A DNA stretch of 64,000 nucleotides, from positions 1,302,001 to 1,366,000 of the forward strand of contig JAHBBC010000011.1 of the NCBI GenBank assembly GCA_019915015.1, written 5' to 3'. Under the pieces are notes generated by a model, which saw only the letters and a list, made by a program, of their open reading frames with translations, ran no database searches and was not told where the DNA came from. Numbering within the stretch: position 1 is the first letter of the stretch; each line of letters opens with the position of its first letter. The position numbers and the translations under genes were made by a program. Source of the DNA: Auriscalpium vulgare. Lineage: Eukaryota > Basidiomycota > Agaricomycetes > Russulales > Auriscalpiaceae. This document shows positions 1 through 11,240 of the stretch, piece by piece.

Positions 1-61
1 GCCCCCCCGTGAACTTGATGATGGTATCATGTTGCAGATCCACCAGCGGTGAAGGTCGAGA
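1..61 (-). pseudogene. Displaced 3' part of the BTB/POZ gene, cut off by the KDZ element
   Basis: Read on the minus strand, these 61 bases begin with the 8-bp target duplication and stay open in the frame that the BTB gene has at its break at 8381. If the transposon were absent, the reading would run from ...QELLD into LHRWWICNMIPSSSSRGG and on past the left edge of the window. The pattern is consistent with a C-terminal part of the host gene now stranded on the far side of the element. The rest of the gene lies outside the window, so the end of the protein cannot be seen. Confidence 0.6.
54..61. repeat. Left target-site duplication of the KDZ element
   Basis: GGTCGAGA directly abuts the left inverted repeat, and the identical 8-mer abuts the right inverted repeat at 8381. 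The two copies are in direct orientation, as expected for a staggered 8-bp cut. Eight-base duplications are, as I recall, the length reported for Zisupton-type elements. Confidence 0.88.
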
Positions 62-372
62 CACCTCACGATCCCACACTACACGCCTTATATAGCATGG
101 TGTATGTACGTGTCGACGCGCTAATCTAAGCATGTAATCACTCGGTCCCCCTTTGCACATTACCGTGCACAATAGCTCCCCAGCGCTTTCCCTCCTTTCC
201 CTGAGATCTCGTTGATGCCGAGAAGCATCAAGAAGCTGTCAATGTGACGTCAGCTGTCAGCGGCAGATCCCCCGGAGCGGAAGGGAGCGGGAGCGGGACG
301 GGACAACGGAACGGGGCCGGAGCGCTCGGCAGCGTCGGCTGCCGCCGCGCCCCCACGTGACACTCAACAAAC
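62..372 (+). repeat. Left terminal inverted repeat of the KDZ element
   Basis: It pairs base for base with 8070-8380 in inverted orientation; position sums are constant at 8442, so there are no indels. One difference lies near position 241. The outer terminus is CACCTCACGATCCC. The inner end fades out after a CACGTGACACTCAACAAAC segment about 40 bp before the transposase start codon, so the repeat also contains most of the transposase promoter. Confidence 0.93.
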
Positions 373-409
373 TCATCGCGCGTATCCTAAGTCCTTCCCG
401 CCTGGCACC

Positions 410-3400
410 ATGGCTCCCCAGAAGCCCCAGCGTAGCGTCACTAGGGCCAAGGGACTCTCCAAGTCATGTCTCACCATCCGCCACCGACCGGGGTTGTCAA
501 GCCACGAGGTCCTCAGGGCACATAAGCAGCAGGAACGGAAGAAGGCTGAGGGGAAGAAGAGAGCACAGGACATAGCAGGTGCGTCGCGATAAAGTCTCAT
601 AATTCACGCAGTACTGAAAGGTATTGTTCTATTTAGCTATGAGTGAGCGGGAGCGCGACGGCATAGTCGCAATGGATCTCGACGGACCGTTCAGCCACGA
701 TCTCGGTCATGACGACAATGACTATCAAGAGGCACTGCACTCGGTGCCCCCCGGTGAAGAGGGCTTCGAGTTCAGCCACGAAGGCGGCGAGTTCCAGGTT
801 TTATCTGCCTTTGTCCATGACCTGGCAGACTCAATATAGTACGTATATTTAACCTTCACTTCCTGCCGCATTTGACCCGAGACCCAGCTGTCGAACGGAC
901 CACCGCCTGCGTCGGGACCGCGTAGAGCGTCGCAATAATCAATGGGCCATGCAGTACGAAAATCTAGTCGACGCATTCCTCGCCTATCGCGAACGTGCAA
1001 AATTCTCGGACCTTCAGCCGCAGGAGGAAGCAGCCAGCGGCGCTCTGGAAGGCTCTCGTTTCGTACTCGAGACGATTGATTTATTCGGTGCGCACCCTCC
1101 TCCCCTTGCACCATTGATATCTAATGATAGACACACAGATCGTAGCAACCGCACTTTTGTCCCAGGACCTGGCGACGTCTTCGCCAACGTCACCATCATC
1201 CACGCCGGCTTCCTCGGCTGCTCACCTCTTCAACCGACAGTTGCCGTTTCCATCCGCACACTCGAGCACTACCGCCAGAGCCATCGCACTTGCCCTCGTG
1301 TAAGCATCCAGGCTCAAGTCCGCACGCTGTGCCATATGCACAATGTACGTTGTTTTTCCTTTGTGTTACATATATTGGCTCATGCGGTACAGGTTCCCTA
1401 TCGCGAGTACTTATGCGAGCAGTTCAGCATCGCCTACGATACGTACCTGGAGATCCTGCACCGCGTTGGTAAACGCGTCAACGTCGCTCTGGCACGCGAT
1501 ACTCCGAATTGGCGACTTCACAACACCTGCCCCGCGTGTTTCTACAAGTTGGTCGACGAGCCGGAGCTTATTTACTCATTCATGTGCGAGATGGACGGCA
1601 ATAACTCCCTCAAACGCACAGAGGCGTCCGTCCGCAATCAAGTGGAGCGCCTTGATGGCCGCAGGACCCGATCCGACTACTGGCTAACTCCGGAGGACGT
1701 CGATGTCTTCAAGGATGAGGTCAAGGGAAGCTTGGTGCGTGCCTCTTTCTTCTTTGCGCATATTTACTAATCCTGATACACCGTTTATTTGTTAGAATCA
1801 GAATCAGGGCAAAGTTGCCGACCCTGCTCCGCTGGCTGACGACGCCGACGCCGACGATGCCGGCGCCTGGGAAGACATGAATACTGTTGACGGGACCGAG
1901 CAATGCCTACAGCGATGGGCCAACGCCGCCCCCGAAGAGCGCAAGCGTATGTGGGCAATGTTTGCGGAGAGTGGGATTTTCTTGGTGGCTTGCCGACACG
2001 GCAATGTCTTGCTCATGTGCGACATGATCAAGAGCGGCGAATTGTACGTGGTCTTTGCATCATAATGACCTCATCTCACACCTTCGCAGAGCCAAATACC
2101 CGTTGGCAATGGTTAACAAGCTGATGGACGTGTACGGCCCGGATATCGCGTGTGGATACGACATCGCATGCGCGTTCTCGAAGACCCTTGCAGCTAGTTC
2201 TCTCGGTAAACGGGCAGCCGACCAACGATTCAAGCTCGTCGTTGGGTCATTTCACGGGCACGCACACAACCGAGGGTGCCAGATCTACTGGCATCCTCGG
2301 AATATTCCAGGCATGGGGCAGGCGAATTTTGAAGGCTGCGAGCGGATCTTCAACGCGTCAAATGCCGTCGCCGGGAACACACGCAACGCGAACGCTTTTC
2401 ACCGGCATCAAAGTATCGAGCAGCACTACGCGTTCTGGGATGAAGATAAGTACGCGAGTCTCAGTAAGTCCGATCATTCCCGAGACTGCACGAATTCACT
2501 GATGATGGTAGGTCGCTATCTGTACAACCACTATCGAGGCGCGCTCGCCATTACAACAAACTACCCGGAGAAGATCCGCGCGCGCCAGGCGGAGCTTGGC
2601 ATCGACGACGCAGCGTTTGACAGGTACATTCAAGCCGAGAAGGATTACCTAGGCGGGCTTCGTCAAGAGCCGCCTGCAGAGACACTCCGATTCCAGTACG
2701 TTCAAGCTCTTGACGAGCTTGACGCTGCGCGGTAGGATTCAAGTTGTCAACAATTCGGGCATGGGCACGCGCTGACTGGGTCTAGGACTGAATGGGATGA
2801 CGCACGCACCGCGGTCAGCCAGCTCCGCCACACCATAGCAACGCCGGACGTACACAAGAAAATGATCGCTGCAAACCGGAAGGTCAACACCAAGGCGCGC
2901 AAGATCGAGAAGAAGGAGCTGCAGCTTGACGCCATCGAGGACCAGCTCGGACTCATTGGCAGCCGCTGGGACAAGTCGAGCCCCGAATACCTCGCCGTCA
3001 AGGCGCAGAGCATCGAGCGCACCTATCGCAAAGCACTTGATGACCTCGAGCGCCTTGTCGTGCAGCGGCTGTTTGAGTTATTGAAGCTGAATATGGCCGG
3101 AACGGGTGCGTCATCACATGCATTTTATTCTACTGAGCTAATCTTTTGCTAGGGTACAAGCTTCGGACGCACATTGCAACGGCTCTCCAGCGTCGCTCAA
3201 AGGCCATTCGCACGGCGCTGACACGCTACAACACCCAGGCTGTCAAGCTTTCGCCCGCGCGCCCCGAGCTTTCCTGGAAGGAGATAGTTGAGTACAGCTT
3301 CCTCGGAGAATTTGATCTCCTTCGCCAATCACGCTCCGATGTCCGCCAAGAGGCATGGACCGACCCTGCCCATCGTGACCTCCTCGGGCAGCACCTCGAG

Positions 3401-3802
3401 CTCCTGCGAGCTCGCGAGGAGCTGCAGCGCTGCGACAATGAGGTTCGGCGTGTCCGTACACATCTTCGCGACGAAGCCGAGGACTATCGCACTGCCATTG
3501 CTCGCAGTGCGTTGTCCGACCCACCGCTTGCTGCAGAACTCACTCGGCGATGGGAGATACGCGGTGCCGTCAATGCAATCCACGAGGTTCGGCTGCAGAA
3601 GATTCTCGCTCTGCCCGGATACACCGGGCTCCGTGACTTAGGCACGCGCGTCGGTAGGGTAGCTAGTGGTCCCGGTATCACCCCTGCGCCCGAAGCTGTG
3701 CGAGCTGACATAGTTACCGAGCCTATGAGTAGTGAATACGACGAGCGTAGCGCAGAGGATGTGACCGCGTTCGAGGACTTTGTACTTAACATTACGGACT
3801 AG
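410..3802 (+). CDS. KDZ transposase
   Basis: Predicted transposase of the Kyakuja-Dileera-Zisupton superfamily, expected to act in the nucleus on the element's own inverted repeats. The gene has about ten exons; clear junctions are 410-578, 637-838 and 888-1087, followed by further short introns near 1345, 1733, 2044, 2465, 2735 and 3105. Family signatures are visible in order: a CPACFYKL cysteine pair near 1530, MDGNNSLKR near 1590, GYDIACAFSK near 2155, FHGHAHNRGCQIYWHP near 2250, then FEGCERIFNASN, TRNANAFHRHQSIE and FWDEDKY. The conserved acidic residues in these motifs are the likely catalytic triad of the RNase H-like fold; that assignment is inference. The C-terminal part from about 2760 is helical and charged, ending with an acidic tail. 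The ATG at 410 lies just inside the left inverted repeat and starts a basic N-terminus. No stop or frameshift was seen. Confidence 0.92.
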
Positions 3803-4311
3803 AAATGCCCCCGGACTCGTAATAATAGCCCTTTCATGCTTTCTGAACAGATGGGAAGCCAAGTGAATTACGTGGGATTATTTGAGAAATTCAAAAAATG
3901 CGTGGAGGAGCCTCGGAGGAGCCAGGCACAAGGCAATAACCTGCAAGATCATGATATCGGGGCATGTTCGACACCGATCTGACTCGGGATTTTCGCGTTT
4001 CGAGGGTTTCTGGACTGAAAGAAAGCTACCCTAATTTATTTGGAATTTCGGCCCAATTCACAAAATGCAAGGTCGGAGCGAGGAGCTTTCCTAGGCTACT
4101 GTACGGCTCGGAAGTCCGAGATACTGTGCATGCAGGTAATAGTCTGATATCGGGGGACCTTGACATAGACAATCAGACTGCTATTAGCTCACAGACATTG
4201 CATGTCACTGAACAGAGGCATCAGTGGACGAGTGCTTGCACACCGAGGTCTGTAATCAAGACTCGGAGGTGGACAAGTCGATAGGCGCGCGTACCTTGAT
4301 ACCCAACCACC
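3803..4311. other. Gene-free spacer inside the KDZ element
   Basis: Between the transposase stop codon and the next gene I see no conserved coding pattern. It presumably holds the transposase terminator and the promoter of the accessory gene at 4312. Confidence 0.5.
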
Positions 4312-5924
4312 ATGCCGCCGAACTCCATTTTCCTCACTACGGCTCAGGCTCCAGCCCAGGGTCGCTTGTCATACACCCCTGCATCAATCTCGGATCTTGT
4401 CCACCAGCAAGATAGTCGCTTGCGGGCAGCAGAGGCCGCACGGGCTGTCGTGCGAGCTGGCGCACACGCTGACGACCGCCATCACTCGCACGTCGCAGGC
4501 GGCCTTCACACCGACTTCCTTGCCCTACACAACGCAAAGGTCTCGACGGGGAGGAAGGAGAGCTCTCGGAATGCACTGGTGCAGGATACGTTGGAGGACG
4601 TGTTCGATGGGGTGCGCACAAGTTCACTTTGCTCTGTGGCCTCGCTGATGAACACCAACCAGATCACGACGCTCGACAGAATTGACGGCGGGTTCACCCT
4701 TCTCCTTCGTGTCCCAGGCTTTGCGGCTGCGGGGCCTCCGTCTTCGCCAGAGGAAGTCAACATCCAGGCCTACCTACCCCCGCGCGAACTCGCTCACCAC
4801 GACTCTACCCTGGTGCAGCCGGTTTCAACCATCGTCGACATCTTCCGCAACAAAATCGCCTTCCCACACTTCTCTCGAACTCAGGAATACTGGAAGCGCT
4901 CAGGATTGCCTGAGACATCAACCGCATTGCCCGCCGACACCCAGCCCCTTACTCCCTGCCCGGGAGATATCCCCGCGCTGTCAAAGCGCGGCAGCTCTCT
5001 CCTTTCATTCCCTCCAACTGCCATTGAGCCTGCGAGAGGCAATGCCGACGACTCGCAGGACTACGACAAGGACAGCCCTCTCGACTGGAAAGTAGTTTCC
5101 CGCGAGCTCGCCGAGATCGATGCACAGAATGACGGCGCCGTCGCCCGGCCGCAATCTCGTGCCCCAGTCACGCCCGCTCGCACGGAGAAGAAGACGAAGG
5201 CCGAGCTAGAATTCATGGCCATGGGAACACGCCCTCGCCGCCGCCGCAGCAACTCATCTCCGGCCAAGGTCACCAGCACGCCGGCCACCCGACAGGTTCC
5301 CCTTCCCCTCTACATTGACGACAGCCCCTCCTCCTCTCCTCCTCCATCGCCTCTCCCTCCACCCGTCGCTCGTCGTGCGCCTCCTCCTGCAGCAAAGCGT
5401 GTTCAGGAGATTGGGAAGAAACTCCCGCCAGTCAGTGAGGCTGGGAAGAGTACGCGCCTCGCTGATCGACAGGAAGCTATACCTACGAAGACGCCTACTG
5501 CCTCATCCAAGGCCGGAGCCCCCTTCCCACCGCCTCCCCAACTGGCGCCTGCCGATGCCGCCATCGGCATCGGCCCTCTCACGGATGCGGCCATGGATCA
5601 ATTCGGGCTTGGGGATGAGTACATCCCGCGCTTCCGGGAGCTCATGAATGGGACACGCAACACTCGCTGGGCCGCCATCATGCAAAGCGAGAGGTTTGGT
5701 TTCTCCGAGCCGCAGGCTCGCGCGATCACTAGCGCCCTGCTCTCCGACGGCAATGGCGGTGTCTTCGACCCTCAGGCTTCGCGGGTACGTCGGTCATTTA
5801 TCCTGATTTTGCTTACTTTACTGACTGTTCTCTGAAGTAGATGTGTAGCCCGTGTGCGTACGTGTTTGCCTGCGTCTCGGCTGTTTTGTTCGCTATCCTT
5901 GTCGCTCTGTTTGTCTCCGCGTAG
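4312..5924 (+). CDS. KDZ-element accessory protein of unknown function (A)
   Basis: An essentially uninterrupted reading frame of about 490 codons inside the transposon. The first 200 residues look globular, starting MPPNSIFLTTAQAPAQGRLS and rich in Ala/Arg helices. The middle is low-complexity, with Pro/Ser runs around 5320-5400 and a basic RPRRRRS patch near 5230 that could be a nuclear signal. A second globular stretch follows (LTDAAMDQFGLGDEYIPRF, near 5580). The end is ambiguous. A GTACGT donor at 5785 can join AAG at 5837, giving an immediate stop, or TAG at 5840, giving a short hydrophobic tail ending at 5924. Unspliced reading stops at 5835. I do not recognise the family. Its place between transposase and right inverted repeat suggests a transposition helper or cargo. 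Confidence 0.75.
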
Positions 5925-6140
5925 CTGTCCCTGCTCACATGCCGACTGATTTTCTTGAACAATGTACTTTACCATATGTTGTAGTAGTTTGCATTGCGTA
6001 GGCTGTAGTCAGTGTAGTCTGTAAATTTGAGTCACGATCACGTGTATTTACACCTGTATGGCTCGCATCAACCGCGATGCCTTCCTTCCCGTCTGCCTGC
6101 CTCTGCACACGCACCCCGCCCTCCAAATCATATATCTACG

Positions 6141-7924
6141 ATGCCTCGCGAGCCCAAGCACCGCCAAGGTCATCTCCCGCATAAGCCGAAGGTCAAGATG
6201 ACAAAAGAAGCTCGCAAGCTCACCACGGAGAAGCGTCAAGATAACGCCGACGCGTACCTCACTGAGCTGGACGCGCTCGCCAGGGACATCAAAAAGCGCG
6301 CAGCAGATGTAGCAACGACACATCACAAAAGGGTGGCGACGGTCGAGACCTCACTACACGTGGGACGGGCTGGGCTCGGCGGAACACACACGAAGAATAG
6401 TGCCTGGTCCGCCTTTCAGTGGACAGAAGGCCAGAAGGGCCAAGACAGTGAGTAAAAGAAGGTGTTAATATTACATTGTACTCATTTATGTCACAGGCAA
6501 TGCCGCGATCCAGGCGCTCTCGAAGAAGCGCTCAGCCGTCTACCGCACGTTGAACGAGGAGGAGAAGGAGGTCTTGAGACTCAAGCATGAAGAATACAAG
6601 AAAACTCGCCTGCATGGCGAGTGGATCACGGCGCGCTCGAAGGCCCAGGACGCGACGCACTTCGTCCACAAGCTAGACGACCATGTAAGCCCGGAAGTCA
6701 TGACGTGTACGTGTGCACTCACATACACGCATCCAGGTCAAGGCCCTTCGGGAACGAACCGGTGTCGAAGCGCTCGTCTTCTTCGCGCGCGGGGATACAA
6801 GCATCGCGTTCAAGCCGGCGATGATTGCGACCGAGGGTCTGGCGGATTTCGTGACCCAATGCCTTCGAATGGACTTCCAGGATTTCCTGACGCGCCTGGA
6901 AGGGTTTGCTGTACAAGGACTGGCAGGTAAGTTATTGGCGACAACGAGCGTGCGATGGCACTGACCGCATGACAGGGAGTGGGAAGGCAACTCTTACCAC
7001 GGTTGAGATGCGTACGGACCTTGGGAAATTTATTGATGATCAATTATGTATGTGCCGCGCGCTATCTTAATCACAGTGTGACTAATGAACCGCAGCCTCC
7101 ATTACAGGGACATCGTTAACGTGGAGATTTGGTTCCCACTGGGACATTGTGTCCCTGCACCACGTCCAGATTCAGGGATGGCCGGAAACCATCCCGTTCA
7201 ATTCGCTGAGTCGTGCCGCTCCGGGGAAGACCGATCTCCAAACCCTCAGCAACGCCTGGTACTCGGGCCAGACGCAATGGGTCAGGCTTGACGACGCCGC
7301 ATTCGCTGAAGAGGAGCGCATCCATGCCGAGACGGTTCCGCTGCGGCAGCGGAAGGTCCGCAGCGATAAAGGCAGGCGCAAGGGCCGCGGGGATGTGCCT
7401 GACGTGGAAGAGCCCGTTAAAGGCAAGCGCAAGGGCCCTGCAGACGAGCCTCGACCATCGCCTTCCCCCTCCCCAAATCCCCCGCCTTCCAGCCAACTTG
7501 ACGACTCTTCCACGTCGCCGCTCGCACCCGGCTCAACCACCGACTCACCTGCCGCAAGCTGCAACGCCTCCGATCAAGTCAACATGCCATTGGGCATCGC
7601 ATCGTCCTCGTCCTCGTCCTCACCGTCCTCGTCGTACCCAGCGACTCCTTTCCCGGATACGGACCCTACGGGAGGTTCCCTCCTTGCGTCTTTGCTTGGC
7701 CCGGATGCTCCGCCATTCCCGTCGTACGGAGGAAGTGATTACTACGACGGTACGTCTTTATTTGCATGGCTCGTCTACTCTCACCTCTCAACTCTGCAAC
7801 AGACGACCTCCGTCTTCCCCCTCTCACGGGTCAATACGGTGTCGACGCTCTCCAGCTCCCCTACTACCCTACATCGGCCAATCTCTTTGATCCGAACCCG
7901 CTGGGCCTCCCTTGGGAAGAGTAG
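6141..7924 (+). CDS. KDZ-element accessory protein of unknown function (B)
   Basis: A spliced gene with six exons: 6141-6449, one starting near 6498, then introns near 6686-6737, 6927-6975, 7047-7096 and 7751-7803. The N-terminus is very basic (MPREPKHRQGHLPHKPKVKM) and followed by a long Lys/Glu/Arg-rich helical segment, consistent with DNA or chromatin contact. The middle part contains SLTWRFGSHWD and QIQGWPETIPFN. The C-terminal third is Ser/Pro-rich with a KGRRKGRG-type basic patch, ending FDPNPLGLPWEE at 7921. I do not recognise a named domain. A GLAGSGK string formed across an exon junction is not a convincing P-loop. It lies 145 bp before the right inverted repeat and completes the element's gene set. 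Confidence 0.75.
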
Positions 7925-8069
7925 GCGTACTTACGGTCATTACTTATTCCCCTCTTCGTTTTCACGCGGCAGTATCGTAGCTTGTGTTGTCATGTATCTA
8001 TCTTGTTACCATAAGGCAGTATAGCGTGCCCTAATCCCCGGCAATGTCATATCTTTCGTCTCGCGACAT

Positions 8070-8380
8070 GTTTGTTGAGTGTCACGTGGGGGCGCGGCGG
8101 CAGCCGACGCTGCCGAGCGCTCCGGCCCCGTTCCGTTGTCCCGTCCCGCTCCCGCTCCCTTCCGCTCCGGGGGATCTGCCGCTGACAGCTGACGTCACGT
8201 TGACAGCTTCTTGATGCTTCTCGGCATCAACGAGATCTCAGGGAAAGGAGGGAAAGCGCTGGGGAGCTATTGTGCACGGTAATGTGCAAAGGGGGACCGA
8301 GTGATTACATGCTTAGATTAGCGCGTCGACACGTACATACACCATGCTATATAAGGCGTGTAGTGTGGGATCGTGAGGTG
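8070..8380 (-). repeat. Right terminal inverted repeat of the KDZ element
   Basis: Inverted copy of 62-372. Because the host BTB gene runs into this end, the repeat also supplies about 22 codons and a stop (8313-8315) to any transcript of the broken host gene. Confidence 0.93.
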
Positions 8381-8388
8381 GGTCGAGA
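8381..8388. repeat. Right target-site duplication of the KDZ element
   Basis: GGTCGAGA, identical to 54-61 and in the same orientation, sits immediately outside the right inverted repeat. Confidence 0.88.
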
Positions 8389-9154
8389 AGCTCCTGACGG
8401 CCGCGAAGAACGTCTTTCAAGGTTGAAGGCATGAACTGCAGGATACCATTATTGGGCATGTCGGGCACGTTAACCCCGTTTAAGATGTCGTCCAGATGCA
8501 TCTGGCAGCATTCGAGGAAAAGGGTGGGCAAGATCTCGGGGACATCTAGTCGGAGGGCTGCTTCAAGCGCGATGATGTGGACGCTGCCTTCGTTTATCTC
8601 CTCCTTTGGAATGCCTGCACTCATCATTGTGCGTGCCCGGTTCATGTACTCAGGAAGCGTGCGCGGATAACGCATGAGAAGGTGACCTCTTGGCGCACGA
8701 AATCTACCACGTATTTCGTGGACATCTTTAGCAAGGTTAGGCAGAGGCCCATGGCCATTGGTATCGGACGATAAATGTGTCTGCGCGAACACATGAGGTA
8801 TGAGCGAGCTCAGCCTCGAGCTCAACACCTCGTAACTCACTCTGGGAGGTACATCGCCCGCAATAGCTCGCAAACGTCGGCGTCCGGGTCAGACAAGCGG
8901 AGAACCGTTACGCCGCCTCGTGTTTCTTCGCTCGCGGCGTTTCCGACCATGAGCATATCGCGGAATACCTCCGAGTGCAATGAGAGGATGCCACGATGGA
9001 CGCAGAACGACGCGGTCTCGGCCTGCAGGATGATATTCCCGTCGTCGAAAGAAAGTTTCTTGTACCGCGCAGTACGTGCCTTTTCTTCTTCCGCCCTCTT
9101 CTGCTCCTCCGATGGCTCTGTGGCTCCTTGGGCAGACGAAGGACGGTCGGTCAT
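8381..9154 (-). pseudogene. BTB/POZ-domain protein gene, interrupted by a KDZ transposon
   Basis: The ATG at 9154 starts a protein with a charged N-terminus followed by a BTB/POZ core: FDDGNIILQAE, FCVHRGILSLHSEVF and RDMLMVG. BTB domains dimerise and often act as adaptors for Cullin-3 ligases; large families occur in Agaricomycetes. The first exon ends at a GTGAGT donor near 8839. The next conserved stretch is RYPRTLPEYM with LEAALRLDVPEILPTLFLECC, then the frame reaches ELLD at 8381, where the transposon begins. Translation then continues about 22 codons into the inverted repeat and stops at 8313. An alternative frame in 8680-8735 (MSTKYVVDFVRQEV) fits the family better than the frame needed downstream, hinting at an additional 1-bp shift near 8675. 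Confidence 0.8.
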
Positions 9155-9673
9155 GGTGATGAGCCTGTTGTGGCGTTTGCCAGGCAGGACGACGTGCGCA
9201 GATGATGGTGGTATGAGCCGAAGCTGGGAGACGCCTACTGCTGCAACGGGTCTTCAATGGGCGCTCATTCTGATGCCCATCCTGGCAATCGTCGCGCACA
9301 GGTTCAGGTGGTTACACAACTCTCATCTAAAGACTGAGCGGATGATACCCACCTGTGGTTTGAATATGTGACATCGGATCTATGCGCGCAAGAACTCACC
9401 GTGAGATCCTTTCACAGCAAAGCACTTGAAACGGTACCACTTAGTAGGAATTTGCTCAAGTATATTGCGTCAGTAGTAGTTCGGTACATTGGCCGCCACA
9501 TTACTGAAATTACGACTCGATGTCACTTATTTGTCGAGACTTGTCGTTGACTTGTCGAAGCTTGCAGTGTGACCCCTTCCTAGTCACCACTACGGGGATA
9601 TAGTCAACGATGGCATGGTCTGGCCATAATCAGTGACGTCATTTGTCGAGCGTTGTGGTCTGGCTTGGCACTT
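9155..9673. other. Intergenic region, nothing recognised
   Basis: No conserved coding pattern. Short repeats of the type TTGTCGA recur at 9530-9560 and again near 9645. Confidence 0.4.
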
Positions 9674-11240
9674 TTAACTTTGAAGGAGCGCCTTTATGGC
9701 TTTGCCGGCACCGCCGTTTCCACTTGACCGCAGTCGCCCATTTGAGTCGCGCACAAAATCGACGTGCATTTCATGGACTATGATACACAGCGTCTCGCAG
9801 AGGTACAGCGAACACCAGTGGCTCGATCCCCCTGTCGACGGCAGCACGGGGCCGACGAGCATGAGCTCGCGCATGTGCAGCACGATCCGGGAGCCAAGTA
9901 TAGATGGGAGCGCGTACGTCCACCTGTGAAATACGATCTTGGCACTGTTTGTTTGGGAGTAGACGGCGGCACGTACGGCATGATAGAAGTCATGGCCACG
10001 TTGAAGGGTCACCGTGAGCGCCACCAGCACGATATATATTCTGTGAAAATGTGTCACCTGTGGTATACGTGACCACTTCATCTAGAGCACCAACCCTAGA
10101 AAATAGACCAAACTGAACGGCGTTAGCCATAGAAGTTTCATCTCCCGCATAGGAGATGCCCACCTATCCTGCGCCATCAGTCTAACCAGCAGTGGTACAT
10201 CGTCAAAATAAAGAGGGCCGCCGCGCACGCGCTTTCTCCGCAGGTGGAGCCGCCGTGCAACCGCCGCGCCCCACGCTTTCCATGCGACGAGCAAGAAGAG
10301 CACGGGCTCAAACACGAGGACCGGGATCCAGAACATTGTGACGGCAGTGACGTTGTCATTTACATAGTAGCGGCCGGGCGATGAAACGCATGGAAGACCT
10401 GAGGAGTCACTTGTCTTACGACGCTGAGACAGGTAGGCGGGGGCGTACGTGCAGTGCGTGCAACGTAGATTAATACCAGGGCCACCATAGTGGTGAGTTC
10501 GGCGGCGCTGCTGACTAGAAGCAGATAGCGAAGCCTTTTATTGATTTCGTAAAGCGCATAAACCTTGTGGAGGTGTTCAGATGTCACACGAGGATACTTA
10601 GTGCGACCTGACGGGACCGTACCCGCATTTGAAGAATGACTGCGAGAGAAACAGCGATCAACTCCATGCCTATGGGCAGAATGCAAAGGAATGATTACGT
10701 TGTACGCCAACCGTCACCAATAGTGGCACAATCTCGTCGGCAGTATAAAGAAAGACACACCTACATGATGGACATGAGTAGATGCGAATATTCGGGTTGG
10801 GCGACGACACGTACATCTGTTTGACCCATCAGATCAGACAGGCGAAAATAGGGCACCATGAATCGTCAAACCCAACCATTTCTGGAAAAATACCAGGAGT
10901 CAAAGCAACTGTCGAGTTGTCAGTAACCGCCCGACGACTTACAAATGGCGAGACACGTACTCGTATCAAATGTTATCCATGTAATAGGATATAAATCTAT
11001 TCTGTCCAGCGTCATTAGGTTGAGAAGGTTTGTGATCAAGCGATGGGAGACTCACAAAGATATAGATCCAGAAGCTCTAGGTGGACTTTCGTTGCCGCCA
11101 GACAAAGTCTACCTAAAAGCACAATCTATCAACAGCCGCTCAAGAAGCCTGGTCGCTTTTTCCCACCTCTGCATCGAATGTTATCACTGCAGTGCAGGAA
11201 GGAGAATGTTGGACGGCAATGAAACCAATCAAAGAACTTG
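9674..11240 (-). pseudogene. DUF6533-type membrane protein, probably decayed
   Basis: Several pieces fit the fungal DUF6533 family of multi-pass membrane proteins of unknown function. From the N-terminus these are TAVITFDAE with VDFVWRQRKS (about 11080-11185), VYALYEINKRLRYLLL (near 10560), a hydrophobic segment FWIPVLVFEPVLFLLVAWKA (near 10300) and the C-terminal YALPSILGSRIVLHMREL (near 9890). The pieces lie in the right order with plausible introns between them. An in-frame TAG at 11077-11079 interrupts the WRQRKST segment, and no clean start was found. I therefore call it a likely pseudogene, although a missed intron could rescue it. Confidence 0.55.

Larger units (their letters stand above)
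62..8380 (+). mobile_element. Complete KDZ-superfamily DNA transposon
   Basis: This 8,319-bp element is bounded by 311-bp terminal inverted repeats starting CACCTCACGATCCC and by an 8-bp direct duplication GGTCGAGA. Reading the two repeats against each other I found a single mismatch. It carries three plus-strand genes: a KDZ (Kyakuja-Dileera-Zisupton) transposase at 410-3802 and two unknown proteins at 4312-5924 and 6141-7924. The transposase reads open through all predicted exons, so the element may still be active. It is inserted in a BTB/POZ gene that reads on the opposite strand. Near-identical repeats and an exact target duplication argue for a recent insertion. Confidence 0.9.

Noticed and set aside
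62..372. LTR of a retrotransposon
   Set aside because: The copies are inverted, not direct, and the internal genes encode a DNA transposase without reverse transcriptase.
6916..6985. A Walker-A-like GLAGSGK string in KDZ accessory protein B
   Set aside because: It forms only across an exon junction, is followed by Ala instead of Ser/Thr, and no Walker B or other ATPase feature follows.
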